Shown here: piece by piece, positions 1-11,008 of the stretch | Layout: the number at the start of each line of letters is the position of its first letter | Numbering within the stretch: position 1 is the first letter of the stretch | NCBI GenBank assembly: GCA_030704615.1 | Contig: CM060732.1 | Location: forward strand, 19,966,001-20,026,000 | DNA: 60,000 nucleotides | Reading direction: 5' to 3' | DNA from: Takakia lepidozioides | Taxonomy: Eukaryota > Streptophyta > Takakiopsida > Takakiales > Takakiaceae | Program-made: the position numbers and the translations under genes | Notes under the pieces: generated by a model | What the model saw: only the letters and a program-made list of their open reading frames with translations | Told to the model about the DNA's origin: nothing | Databases searched by the model: none

Positions 1-514
1 TGTGTCGTCTGCCCAGTCATGTTCAGTACCTGAAGCCCAGTATGAGAACTTGTAGAAATCATCTCAGTAAATATCATATCAGCATAATCCTAATACACTT
101 GAGTCCTTGGAAGTCTTCAGACATACGAGAATTTCTCTCAAACCGTTGCTACGAGCCTCAAATAGTGGTCCGCCATGTGAGAACACTATGTTGCATCCGT
201 CAGGCAATTCTTGAGAAATGGACTTAGAAGCTTGTGTGTTGAATTATATGTAAAAATATATCTTGAAATGTATATCCAGAAGCTTATATCTAGAAATTAT
301 TTAAAACATGTAAAACAACTTAATGTGTCCAAAAAAAAAATTATGAATTTTTTTTGCATTCTTAACATTAAGAGTTTAATACACCATAAGTAACAAAAAT
401 TTGTATCAGAATTTAGAGTAAAAGATGGAGGTTTGAATTTTAAATAAAATTAAGTCCAAAAAAGTTCATTTTTGATCAAAACTCAATTGTCACATGTGTA
501 ATACATCTTATGTT
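1..514. other. AT-rich sequence without a recognisable gene
   Basis: The stretch is AT-rich with poly-A and poly-T runs. The only open frames are about 60 codons long and resemble no family I know. It lies downstream of the hAT-like fragment at 515-808 read on the minus strand, so it may be further decayed transposon sequence, but nothing shows this directly. Confidence 0.4.
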
Positions 515-808
515 CTACATTATGTCCAAATTTGACTCAAATATTCTAATTTTATCAAATCTTATCTGCAATTCTTGGAAACAACAAGAAATGGCGCTAG
601 CGTTGAACGGGGTATTGGCTCGGCCCAATGGTGTGAAGAGGTTGTGAACATGAACAACACCATTATCAACTGCAAAATAAAAAGACGTTGTTGATAACAA
701 ATATGCTAAATCTTGAGAATGTGGTGCCTTATGATGGTGTAATATTTTCTTAATTGATTCATGTTTGCTGTTTGCTGTTTTTTTTGGGGCCCTGCCTTTG
801 GAGGCCAC
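515..808 (-). pseudogene. possible N-terminal fragment of a hAT-type transposase
   Basis: This is an open frame of about 97 codons on the minus strand. It has a basic start (KGRAPKK) and a later stretch, RANTPFNASAISCCFQELQ, that resembles the small-residue/PFN segment preceding the catalytic region of plant hAT transposases; the more complete hAT gene at 12.9-15.5 kb has EANIPFNVSRLLAF at the equivalent place. It begins immediately downstream of the promoter-like repeat at 808-1070, whose TATA motif points leftward into it. No ATG opens the frame at 808, and no catalytic or dimerisation part follows inside the window. The assignment rests on one short motif plus position, so it is tentative. 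Confidence 0.35.
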
Positions 809-1070
809 TATTTACTAATTTAGTAGGTAGTAAGTTAGTAGGTAGTAAGAGGGGGGTCCCTTATATAGCCTCTCAGGGCGGTGGGACCCTTCTAGAAGCC
901 CACCGACCTTCTAGAAGGCCTTGGACACATGTCAACCCTACAAGACTCTCTATTCTAAATTTAGCCAATTCCTCCCTTCTTTTTTTGGACCCCCTCATCT
1001 CATTCCTCAATACACGTGGCCTTCCTTACATAGGCGCCCCACTCTAATTCCTGGGCCACAATAATTCCTG
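808..1070 (-). repeat. promoter-like repeat X, left copy (inverted relative to 11868-12140)
   Basis: About 263 bases match the reverse complement of 11868-12140 over nearly the whole length. Shared landmarks are CCAGGAATTAGAGTGGGGCGCC, a CCACGTGTATT G-box-like site, two TTCTAGAAGG segments, GGCTATATAAGGG and the TAGTAAGTTAGTA stretch. The TATA motif at about 861-868 is oriented leftward. This is either a terminal inverted repeat of the 1-12 kb unit or the 5' promoter end shared by several members of one transposon family. The adjacent hAT-like fragment favours the second reading. Confidence 0.75.
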
Positions 1071-1087
1071 ACCTAGTTGCAAATTTG

Positions 1088-1166
1088 GACGTGACGTGGC
1101 GTTGACGCGTCAGCATCACGTCCGACGTCAGCGACGGACGTGCATCACGTCACGTCCTAAACCGAC
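1088..1166. repeat. GACGT/ACGTC-rich block near the left edge of the mobile complex
   Basis: This short block is dense in GACGT, TGACGT and CACGTC words, including GACGTGACGTGGCGTTGACG and GACGGACGTGCATCACGTCA. A similar block sits at about 16574-16648, just inside the right end of the complex. ACGT cores are binding sites for plant bZIP factors, and clustered short motifs close to transposon ends often bind the transposase; which applies here is not shown. Confidence 0.6.
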
Positions 1167-1308
1167 GTTACTGTACATAAATATGTTTATTTTTTTACTT
1201 TATTATTGACTATTTACTATGAGAACCGACGTGGCAACCGATGTGGCCTCATTACGTGGACTTCATTAATTATCTGTAAAATTCATATATTAATTATTTA
1301 TATTGTCA

Positions 1309-1765
1309 ATCATGCGACCGTCAGCAAAAGTTGGTCGGACAATTTTATTTTATTTTTTTAAAATTGCGACAACCAGAAGGGGGTGGTCGCACATTTTTTT
1401 ATTTTTTAAATGGGTGCGACCACCAGCAGGTGGTGGTCGCATTTTCATTTTTTTTAATAGGTGCGACCACAAGCAGAGGGTGATCGCACATTTGTTTAAA
1501 AAAAAAATTGGGTGCGACCACCAGCAGGTGGTGGTCGCAACTTTTTCATTTTTTTTAAATAGGTGCGACCACCAGCAGGGGATGGTCGCACATTTTTAAT
1601 TATTTTTTAAATGGGTGCGACCACCAGCCGGTGGTGGTGGTCGCAGACTTTCTTTTTTGGGTTGATTAAGGTGCGACCACCAGAGGGGGAGGTCGCAGAC
1701 GTTTTTTTTGTTTTGTTATTAGTGCGGGGGTCCATAGGTACGACCGCTCCCTGGACACGTGACGA
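1309..1765 (+). repeat. hairpin array A (TGCGACCACC...GGTGGTCGCA units)
   Basis: About eight or nine units repeat every 50-55 bases. Each is an imperfect inverted repeat, TGCGACCACC then a short CAGCAGG-type loop then GGTGGTCGCA, and units are separated by T-rich and A-rich spacers ending in AAATAGG. Units are in the same orientation as arrays B and C and opposite to array D. The array lies directly upstream of the kinase-like gene and ends about 50 bases before its TATA motif. Confidence 0.85.
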
Positions 1766-1814
1766 GGCGTGAATGGCCAGCAGAGGCGGTCGCACGCCAG
1801 GCCTCTCCAGGCAG

Positions 1815-1822
1815 TATATAAG
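1815..1822 (+). promoter_or_regulatory. TATA box of the kinase-like gene
   Basis: The sequence TATATAAG lies about 295 bases upstream of the ATG at 2118, at the downstream edge of hairpin array A. The same TATATAAGG-type core occurs ahead of the hAT gene and in both copies of repeat X, which supports a common promoter design within this mobile complex. Confidence 0.6.
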
Positions 1823-2117
1823 GGCCTACCCCTCATTCCCAACCCATTTTTTTCCCTTTCTGTGAGTGCGGTTCTGGGGCTTTTTGGAGTTTGAACTTCG
1901 GTGGCCAGGACTGAGCGTGGAAGGGGGGGGGGGAAGAAAGTGGATTTGTGTGGGGGAGGAGTTTTTTCCTTTTTTTCTTGGGACTGCGGGAGAGTTTGCT
2001 TTGGGTACTATACCAATAGAGGGTGAGGAAATTGGTCTGCTAGTATAAAAAATTATCAATAGTCTGGGTTTAGTTTTCCGTTACGAAGCCACGTCTATTC
2101 CGCAGAGTACTTTCATC

Positions 2118-3626
2118 ATGTCCGGAAACGTTGCTTCGAACGCAATGTCAGGGGGTTCCTCAGGAAGTGGGCGTAAAGGTAGGAAGCATAAACATGCACA
2201 TGAACGGGATAGTCAGGTCAACAAAAAAGACTATCCAAGCGCAAAGGCCGCGAAGGTGGTAAAGCAAGTAGTGCTAGATTATTTGAAGGACAATGACATA
2301 ATGCGTTTGAATCTTTTGTATGTCCGACATGGGAATGAGGGGTTCCTTAGATTCCAGCACAATATGGAGATGAGAATGAGGGAGGCTTTGGCCGGGGATG
2401 AATGGGAGGAGGACGGGGCGAAATTCCAGTTCACGAAATGGATGGAGGACCGGGCCCATGATGCCACATGGAATCTGAGGCAAACCATGGACAAGTTTGT
2501 TACGAGAACACCTATAGTTGAAGGTCGCATGCCAACTTCGGAGGAGGAGTTGTTTGTGCTCGTGGATTGGTGGTCTGACATGGCAAAGGCCCACGCCAAA
2601 CGACGTACGAAACCACTCCCATGGAAGGCAGGGTCCTCGTCCGCGGATGCGGCATTGAACGTGACATACATATCCACAAACGCACAGATACAACAACTCG
2701 ACGCGCCCAAACAGGGAGGGTATGGTACAATTCGGAGGGTTAGAATTGTTGGGGATCAATTCATTCCTCTATCTTGGGAGCTAGCAGGGAAAACGCCCAG
2801 GGAAACAAATGCTGAGCTTGCCAAAGTCCAACATAACAATGAGGCGTTGGTTGTAAAGTTCCATCATTTCGGCATCATAAAGTATTTTGCGTTGCATCCA
2901 CGTCGAAATGAAGGTTACACACATTGGTGGAATGGGGGGACCATACGATCATGGTTGAGTATTAACAGGAAATTGATGAATGATCGGGATAACATGGAGT
3001 TAATGGAACGACGGGGGACGGAGCAGGAAATGCAGGAGGTCAACCGACTGGTTCGATTCCGATAGAATCGCGCCCAATTGGCATAGGCGCTTTTGCACAT
3101 CATGCTCAACGTCCATAATCACCACCTCTTGCACAACGACATGTCCCCCGACAACATCTTGTTGCATTTTCCACAAGGGTCTGAAGATGTGTACATTGGG
3201 GTATGCGATTGGGGGATGGCCTCCACGACGGATGACCCAAAAACCACGTTGTACATTTTCGAGAGCAGAGACAAGAAGATAAAGACTCTCGCACATAGAT
3301 GGTGGATTGCACCTGAAATTGCAATTGTTCATAATGTAGCCAACAACCAGTCAGTCGGCATACCTCGTAGACCCCCTCTAACCGTGCCATCAGAGACCTT
3401 TGAAATTGAGAAGATAGCCCAGGCAATAAATGGGGGTAACACGTTCGATGCAAGCCTGTTTAACGATATGTCTACTGGAACCTGTTTTGCTTCGGCTCTG
3501 GAAAACTTGAGTGTAGACACAGTAGAGTTGCGATACAAACTAGAAAATGTTGTGAAGAGTTTCATGACGGGGCTATTCAAATGGCCTGAGCCCAAAAATT
3601 ACTGGAGGATGGATAGAAACTTGTAG
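2118..3626 (+). pseudogene. protein-kinase-like gene inside the mobile complex, interrupted by two in-frame TAG codons
   Basis: One frame of 502 codons runs from the ATG at 2118 to a stop at 3624-3626, broken only by TAG at 3063-3065 (codon 316) and 3084-3086 (codon 323). Residues 1-190 are basic and then helical, with no family I recognise. A kinase-like domain follows: glycine loop QGGYGTIRR near 199-207, a candidate lysine in ELAGK near 225, a hinge-like WNGGTIRSWL near 271-280, the catalytic loop HNDMSPDN near 339-346 (HND for HRD, catalytic Asp and Asn present), DWG for DFG near 364-366, and WIAPE near 396-400. Both stops lie in the helix before the catalytic loop and would read as Gln if CAG. 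The gene has its own TATA box and is flanked by transposon repeats. The parts needed for catalysis look intact; the reading frame is not. A very short intron cannot be excluded, but no normal-sized one fits. Confidence 0.7.
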
Positions 3627-3779
3627 ACCCCTAACTGTACATCATGTTTGAATAAATGTTGTTTTCAATTGTGTTTGTCTCGTACCATAATGTTTTAATG
3701 GTTGTTATTTGGCTATGGCACCTGGGTCCATCATATGGGATAATCAAGCACCACACCCACGAATTTTGAAGAGTGAAAG

Positions 3780-5060
3780 TGTACATCATGTCAATGGGTG
3801 AACCAATCGTTCCCCTGCCAAATGATTTTAGATTGATTTGAAACTTTGGGAGTGTCTTGTACATGCCCTCTTTAAGTTACCGGACAAGTATGAGGTCAAT
3901 CTAAAATGGTTCTAAGGGTGAACCAATAGTTCCTCTATTAAATGATTCAAGATTGAAAATTGGTTGAAAGGTTTAACGAGTCGTTCGGGGGGCAAATGAT
4001 TATTTCTTCGCTTGCAACTTTATGTACGTGATTTGTACGTACTTAAGCACATATGGACCAAAGTTGAACTTCAACAAAGTTGTTTGAATGGGTTATTCAA
4101 ATTCATAAGGATAAACAACCTTTCGTCTGCACATGAATTGTTTTTAATTCCATTCTGAAGCCATATGCTTGATAACAACATGAAGAGTTGCATGCAAAAT
4201 ATCACCATGAATAGACATCGCCTGCATTCAAAACACATTTTATTCCCTCATTTGCACTCCAAGGTGAAGTTATCTTCAACTTCATGCACTCTTCATAGAG
4301 AGTTCTGCAATAGTGAGCATAGAGCAAAGGATGAACGTTTTTTTTCAAATATTTTTCTTTGGTGCATTTTTTGGCAAGGATGTGGTGGTGTGAGGGTTCA
4401 ACTCACATAACAAAATCAAGCCAAAAACAAAATCATTGCACCCCACACTCATTGCGCCCTACAATCCTATGCCATCTAAATCATTTTATTTAGTAAAAAT
4501 CCAGTTCAATTCAAAATTGGATGAAAGGGTGAACGGAAACTTCCCCGATGCAATGATATTTTATTGCTCCGAAACTTTGCAAGTGTCTTCTACATGCCCT
4601 CTTACACGTCTTTGAGAAGTATGACATCAATCTAAAATGGTTTAAAGGGTGAATCAATCATCCCCCTACCAAATGATTTTTAATTGATTTGAAACTTTGC
4701 AAGTGTCTTGTACATGCCCTCTTACAGGTCTTTCACAAGTTTCAAGTCAATCTAAAATGGTTGAAAGGGTGAATCAATCATGAACATATCAAATGATTTT
4801 TGAGTGCTTTAAAGCTTTGCAAGTGTCTTTCACATGCCATTTTAAAGGTACCAGACAAGTATGAGGTCAGTAAAATATGGTTGAAAGGGTGAACCAATTG
4901 TTCCCCTATCAAATGATTTTACATTGCTTTGAAGCTTTGCAAGTGTCAGCCACATGCCCTCCTACAAGTACCGGACAAGTATGACGTGAATAAAAAATGG
5001 TTGAAAGGGTGAACCAATCATTCCGCTATCAAATGATTTTATATTGCTTTGGATGTCATT
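3780..5060 (+). repeat. 120-bp satellite-like tandem repeat array
   Basis: Divergent units carry the phrases GAAACTTTGCAAGTGTC, TACATGCCCTCTTA, GACAAGTATGAGGTCAAT and AAATGGTTGAAAGGGTGAACC in fixed order. The GAAACTTTGC landmark recurs at 4571, 4691, 4811 and 4931, a spacing of exactly 120. Further units occur near 3840, 5488, and again at 7933, 8052 and 8172. The central stretch 4000-4560 is more degenerate. I see no gene here. Confidence 0.85.
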
Positions 5061-5074
5061 GCTTTGGTAATTCT

Positions 5075-5450
5075 AGCCCCCCAATTGCCCATTGTAACCC
5101 TTGAATTACAATTCAAAATGCAATTCAAGCCCTTAAAATTGGTAATGCCAGTCCCTAAAATGACCAACCCCGGCCGCCCCTCAAATTGTAATTTGAGCCC
5201 TTGAAATTGTCAATTCCAACCACTCAAATTGCAATTGAAGCCCCTGAAATTTAATTCCAACCCTCAAATTACACTTCTAGCCCCTGAAATGACAATTCCC
5301 GCCCCTCAAATTGCAACTGTAGCATGTGAAATGGCAATTGCTAGTGCAGCCCCTGGAATGGCAATTTCAGCCCCTCAAATTGCAAGTCCAGCCCCTGAAA
5401 TTGGCAAATCGAGCCCCAGAAATGGCAATTTCAGCCTCTGAAATTGGCTA
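5075..5450 (+). repeat. degenerate short tandem repeat of CCCCTCAAATTGCAA / CCCCTGAAATGGCAA type
   Basis: About fifteen imperfect units of roughly 20-25 bases alternate CCCCTCAAATTGCAATT and CCCCTGAAATGGCAATT. The open frame across it (5229-5441) simply encodes the repeat (PAPEM/SAPQIA), so I do not call a gene. The array interrupts the 120-bp satellite. Confidence 0.7.
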
Positions 5451-5599
5451 TGGATGAACCAATCATCCCCCTGCCAAATGATTTTGGATTGATTTGAAAC
5501 TTTGCGAGTGTCTTGTACATGCCCTCTTAAAGTTACTGGACAAGTATGATGTCAATGTTAAATGGTTCAAAGGGTGAACCAACAGTTCCCCTGTTGGAT

Positions 5600-7850
5600 G
5601 ATTCAGGATTAATCGTTAACGATTGATCTCATATTACATTGGGACCTATCAGAGGGTACATTGAACACACTGGCCAAGTTTCAAAACGAAGGAAAATCAT
5701 TTGGATGGGCAACCATCCGTTGGCCCATTGAACAAATTTCGGTTGATCTCATATTACTCTGTGGCCTCTTCCATGGTACATTCAACATACTGGTCAAGTC
5801 TCAAAGCGAACCAAAATCATTTCGATGGCCAACCATTCGTTGAGCCATCGAACGAATTTCGATTGATCTGATATTAGTCCAACACATGTGAGAGGATGTC
5901 TCGAACGTACTGGCAAAGTTTGGAAGCAAACAAAAATGATTTGGATGGACAACCATCCGTTCACCCATTGAATGTATTCTGTTGGATTTGCTATTATTTT
6001 GCGACCTGTTGGACTGCGTTTCGCGTGCTCATGTTTTTTGTTTCATTCCGTTTTTAAATGGGGCGTGTAATGACTCCATATGCAACGTGCGTGCCAAATT
6101 TTGGGAGCGATCAAAATTCATTTGGACCCAAAACCACAGTTTCTTGCCCGTTTTGCACTCCAAACTTGATTTGTGCTATACTTCATGCACTCTTCATAGA
6201 GAGTTCTACAATAGTGAGCGAAGAGAACATTTTATTTTTGGGGCATTTTTGATTGGTCCAAATTTTGGCGGGGGAGTAGCAGTGGGATGCTTGAAGCCGC
6301 AAAACAAAATTGAGCCAAAAACAAAATCGATACGTTCCAAAAACCCCCAATGAAAGGCAGTGCAAACCTATTTATTGGCTTAAAATTAATTTAAATTCAA
6401 TTACATTATGGAATGGCTTGATGTCGATGGGGAGGCAAATGATTTATTCGGCTGTTGTGTCTCCACACATGTTCAAGCATATGCGGGCTAAAGAGGGGCT
6501 TCAACCACATCCGTTCAATGAGTGCAATAGCTGTGCACGCATTGCAGGATTTCTTTTTTGCAATGAACAAAAACCAGATGACAACTGAACGCCTCATTGG
6601 CCCATCGAACGAATTTCGATTGATCTCATATTACACTAGGACCTATCAGAGGGTACATTGAACACACTGGCCAAGTTTCAAAACGAAGGAAAATCATTTG
6701 GATGGGCAACCATCCGTTGGCCCATTGAACAAATTTCGGTTGATCTCATATTACTCTCGGGCCTCTTCCATGGTACATTCAACATACTGGCCAAGTCTCA
6801 AAGCGAACCAAAATCATTTCGATGGCCAACCATTCGTTGAGCCATGGAACGAATTTCGATTGATCTGATATTAGTCCAACACTTGTGAGAGGGTGTCTCG
6901 AACGTACTGGCAAAGTTTGGAAGCAAACAAAAATGATTTGGATGGATAACCATCCGTTCACCCATTGAATGTATTCTGTTGGATTTGCTATTATTTTGCG
7001 ACCTGTTGGACTGCGTTTCGCGTGCTCATGTTTTTTGTTTCATTCCGTTTTTAAATGGGGCGTGTAATGACTCCATATGCAACATGCGTGCCAAATTTGG
7101 GAGCGATCAAAATTCATTTGGACCCAAAACCACAGTTTCTTGCCCGTTTTGCACTCCAAACTTGATTTGTGCTATACTTCATGCACTCTTCATAGAGAGT
7201 TCTACAATAGTGAGCGAAGAGAACATTTTATTTTTGGGGCATTTTTGATTGGTCCAAATTTTGGCGGGGGAGTAGCAGTGGGATGCTTGAAGCCGCAAAA
7301 CAAAATTGAGCCAAAAAAAAAATCAATACGTGCCAAAAACCCCCAATGAAAGGCAGTGCAAACCTATTTATTGGCTTAAAATTAATTTAAATTCAATTAC
7401 ATTATGGAATGGCTTGGTGTCGATGGGGAGGCAAATGATTTATTCGTCTGTTGTGTCTCCGCACATGTGTCGCACGCATATTCAAGCACATGCGGGTACA
7501 AGAAGGGCTTCAACCACATCCGTTCAATGGGTGCAATAGCCGTGCACGCATTGCAGGATTTCTTTTTCGCAATGAACAAAAACCAGATGACAGCTGAATG
7601 CCTCATTGGCCCATTGAACGAATTTTGATTGATCTCATATTACACTGGGACCTATCAGAGGGTACATTGAACACACTGGCCAAGTTTCAAAGCGAACAAA
7701 AATCATTTGGATGGGCAACCATCCGTTGGCCCTTTGAACGAATTTCGATTGATCTCATATTACTTTGAGGCCTCTTCCATGGTACATTGAATATACTGGC
7801 CAAGTCTCAAAGCGAACCAAAATCATTTGGAGGCAAATGATTTATTCGTT
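5600..7850 (+). repeat. tandem duplication of a ~997-bp unit (two full copies plus a partial third)
   Basis: The sequence from the GATCTCATATTACA landmark near 5627 is repeated near 6624, 997 bases later, with very few differences, and begins a third time near 7635. Landmarks include CATTTGGATGGGCAACCATC, CTGTTGGACTGCGTTTCGCG, TTCATAGAGAGTTCTACAAT and ATGGAATGGCTTG. Open frames of 60-123 codons recur in each copy but are repeat-encoded and not conserved as a frame. The high similarity of the two copies implies a recent duplication inside older satellite DNA. Confidence 0.85.
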
Positions 7851-8260
7851 TGTTCATTTTTTTCGTGATTAATCGTTAATGGTGAAAAGGATAAACCAAA
7901 GGTTCCTTGATCCAAAAAAATTTGAATGATTTGAAATTTTGCCAGTATGTTCGACATGCCTCTTACATGGACCGGACAAGTATGAGATCAATAAAAAATG
8001 GTTCACAGGGGGAACCAATGGTTACTTGATGTGCCAATTTCTGAATGCTTTCAAACTTTGCCATTGCATTGTACATGCCCTCTTAAAGGTACCGGACGAG
8101 TATGAGTTCGATTTAAAATATTGCAATGGGTGAACCAATGGTATCTTCATTCAATAATTTTTGATTGTTTTGAAACTTTGCCAGTATATTGTACATGCCG
8201 TCAAACAGGTACCGAACAAGTATGAGGTCATTCAAAAATGGTTCAAAGGATGAACCTCGT
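7850..8260 (+). repeat. second block of the 120-bp satellite
   Basis: Three degenerate units have the landmark TTGAAA(C/T)TTTGCCA at 7933, 8052 and 8172, followed by CATGCC, GGACAAGTATGA and AAATGGTTCA. The block sits between the 997-bp duplication and the 3' end of the RING gene. No gene is seen. Confidence 0.75.
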
Positions 8261-8353
8261 ATTTCCAAAAATTACGTAGACTATACAGTGGGTTGCACAT
8301 TTAAGTTTTCGCAACCTGAGACCTTTGGCCTACTCCCTACGTTTCTAGCCTTT

Positions 8354-10581
8354 CTAGTCATCTTCATCTAGATTTATTACTTTGTTGTCGTCATCTCCAG
8401 ATGTTGATGAAGATGCTCCAAAGAAATTGTCCAACACCTCCTCCTGTTGGGGGTCTCTGCGCAACTCTGGAGGAAATGGCCCTTCATCCCGACGAAGCAC
8501 CCAATATCTCTCATTCATATCATCCCAACGGATGCTAGCGGCCTCCAACTCCATCAGAAATAGGTCTCTCCCAATCGGTTCGCGATTGTATGGGTCGTTT
8601 TCCGCTGGCACCCACGGATCCTCAGGCAGTCGGAAGAATCTTTGTCTGGTATAGCTCCAATGCCCTCCCAAGTTCCGGCAAAAAAACTCCCTTTGGACTG
8701 GGTCCCGTATGCCTCTAGCACGTACGGTTATTTCCCAGTTGGATGTCATCCAAAAGGTCACCAGATGTTTAACCCTAGTTAACGTCTTCGCATCCAAGGC
8801 GTGCATCTCTTTTGGAGCATCCCATGTCATTGTCTCCCCCCAGTGCTGCCAATTTAAAAAATCGTAAGACGATACATCCAATGGCATGTTGTACCGGTTG
8901 TACTCGTATCCCGTGGGCATATTGTCTTGCAACCCAAACAACTCGTAGAAACGTCGATGGATTGGTCCACGACAGTTAGGGTATTTGGCTGGCTCGCATG
9001 GCTGCCGATATGAGACATGCGGGGTCAAACAAATGGCCACATGAACCAAGCATATAGCCTCCCTCCGGTCCGTAAGGGTTTAGGCACATTGTGCACACCG
9101 TACCATCTGTTACCCATGACGCTGGATTGCTCCATGGTATCCACGTCCGTTTATCCTCATGAATGTTGGATGACATCCTCGGCCTGCTGTCCCACTCCTC
9201 CTCTACTTCCAAATCCCAGTTTATGCTCTTATTGGTATCGGAAATTGTATGCACACAGTGCTCAAACATGGCATCCACATAACCCCATGGGGTGAATCCA
9301 GTGTACTTCGACGTTAATACATCACGCACAATGTCGTGCCTTTGCAAATTAGTAGAGATGCTATCTACGCTTCGATTCGACAAATGTGTTGCACGTTGGA
9401 GGGAGGACAACGCTTCTTCTATCCGTGTTTCCCGCGATGCTAGATGGCCCGCCCATGTCACCCAATTCCGCCAATTCTCCTTCAACCATGGCCACGATCG
9501 GATTTGCATGGCATTTGAGTATCGATATGCAATAGCCCTAGCTTGCTCGCGTTCCCCCACAAGCTGCTTTAATTCCTGTTCTTGGGCCGATGTAATTTGC
9601 ACGGCTGAACATTCCCTAGTTTCCACTATGGGGTCCTTCCCTTTTCTTGCCCTCTCCGCCGCAAGTCTTTCTTCCTCAACCCTCGCCGGATCCAGTTCAG
9701 GCGTTTGCACTTCATTCCCATGCTCGATTGAGTCAACCCCATCGATGACGCGGTCAATGTCCATTGATGGCATATTCAAACGCGCCAATATGTTTTGCTC
9801 GTTGGTGATTGGCCTCGGGTCCTGAAGCACACCGCGTACGCTGTCGAGAGTCCCCAACCCCATTTTTTCCAGTAACTTCGCTATTTGCCACCGTTGCAAA
9901 TGAACAATGTCTTGCAGGTCCTTGATGTGCTGTTCATGTGCGGCCAACTGTTCCTCCAACGGAGAGCGTACCTCGCCCCCCTCCACCTCAGACGTTGAAG
10001 GCCCGGCTGCGGAGACCTGTTGCGGCGTATAATCTGGAGCCTCCTTCTTCCACCTCGTCGTTTCCATCCAACCGTATGATGTCCTGCCCCTGACGTATAT
10101 ACAAGTCTGGGATATCAGAGAACATGTATAGTCTAGTACGATGTCTCGCAGTGGCAGTTTGCCAATCCACTGGTCGCAATAAAATCAACTCTGTGTACAA
10201 CATGGCCGCAAATAAATATGGGACCTTGTTGTTGACGAGCGGTTGACCCCACAATGTTGTATGTACCTTATCTACCCTGTGGCGGAAATGCGAGTTGGCG
10301 CAGGAATGCAAGCTAGCTTGATTTTGTTTGGTTTGTGGATCATGCCTATCTCTGGGCCACAAACGATTTATGTGACACTAGTCCACAAATTTCCTGCAGT
10401 CACCAAGCGACCACCGCTGCCCCAACCTCCAAACTTCCTAACCTGGTTCCGCAAGAATGTTGGGGTCATTGTATATGTCCCAACAAAGTTCGCGCCTGGC
10501 CCTTTTTGGTTTTTTTTTGGGAGGTCCAGGTTCATTATCATCATCCCTTGGATGACCTCCTCTGTCTTCCTCCTCCGCCAT
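8354..10581 (-). pseudogene. RING-finger gene with nuclear-localisation and SUMO-interaction-like motifs; broken reading frame
   Basis: The minus strand opens at ATG 10581 with an acidic start followed by PPKKKPKRARR, a classical nuclear localisation signal. Two TAG codons interrupt the frame (10438-10440 and 10378-10380); both become Gln if CAG. Frame shifts lie near 10.0-10.07 kb and 8.98-9.05 kb. The middle is Glu/Arg-rich and probably coiled (10.0-9.6 kb). A RING begins with CTMC near 9.1 kb and continues to CGHLFDPAC; after a frameshift the last pair reads YPNC where CPxC is expected, so one zinc ligand is lost. The C-terminal ~220 residues are Trp/Arg-rich and end in VINLDEDD, a hydrophobic core next to acids, as in SUMO-interaction motifs. 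RING plus such a motif resembles SUMO-targeted ubiquitin ligases. This is an inference from motifs; the gene is now broken. Confidence 0.65.
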
Positions 10582-11008
10582 TTATGGCCCTGGCTTACCC
10601 CTACTTGACAGGTGTTTGCTAAGAAAAATGCTCTCCCAACCCTCCTAAATCGTACCTAATCCTACTCTCTAACGAATCCTCCCCAAGTACTAGAGACACG
10701 TGTCACTCCCTTCGCGGTTCTAAGTGATATGACGCAATGTGCAATGAAAAAAATGTGGGTGCCAGAGGAGGGCTTCCCGGGAGGTACCCAGCATCGATTT
10801 CGTAGAAACCAACGGCCCAAAATACCCCCCACCCAACCAATAGCACCCCTCTCCACTTGGACTCAATGACAAGGAATGCAACATCCCATCGCCCACCAAG
10901 TCCTGGTGTGGAGAAAAGTGAGGGAGAGAATGGCCTCCAAGGCCTTATAAGCCCCCCCTCCACACTCAGGGTGCGTGCTGTCATCATGACTGCGCACGCT
11001 AGTAATAG
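10582..11008 (-). promoter_or_regulatory. upstream region of the RING gene with a TATA-like CTTATAAG
   Basis: No gene is present in these ~430 bases. CTTATAAG at 10944-10951, a palindromic TATA-like core, lies about 365 bases upstream of the RING gene ATG and just inside hairpin array B. This mirrors the layout of array A, TATA box and kinase-like gene on the other side. Confidence 0.45.

Noticed and set aside
1303-1599. Open frames within the hairpin arrays (also 15899-16348 and 10857-11195).
   Set aside because: They only translate the repeat unit (CDHQQG-type peptides) and vary between units.
2118-3626. TAG reassigned to Gln or programmed readthrough in the mobile genes.
   Set aside because: The MOS1, GMC and FCP1-like genes use standard decoding; the hAT gene also has TGA and frameshifts, so decay is the simpler explanation.
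5661-7628. Small frames repeated in each 997-bp unit (for example 5661-5843 and 6658-6840).
   Set aside because: Their conservation reflects the recent duplication; no motif or codon pattern supports translation.
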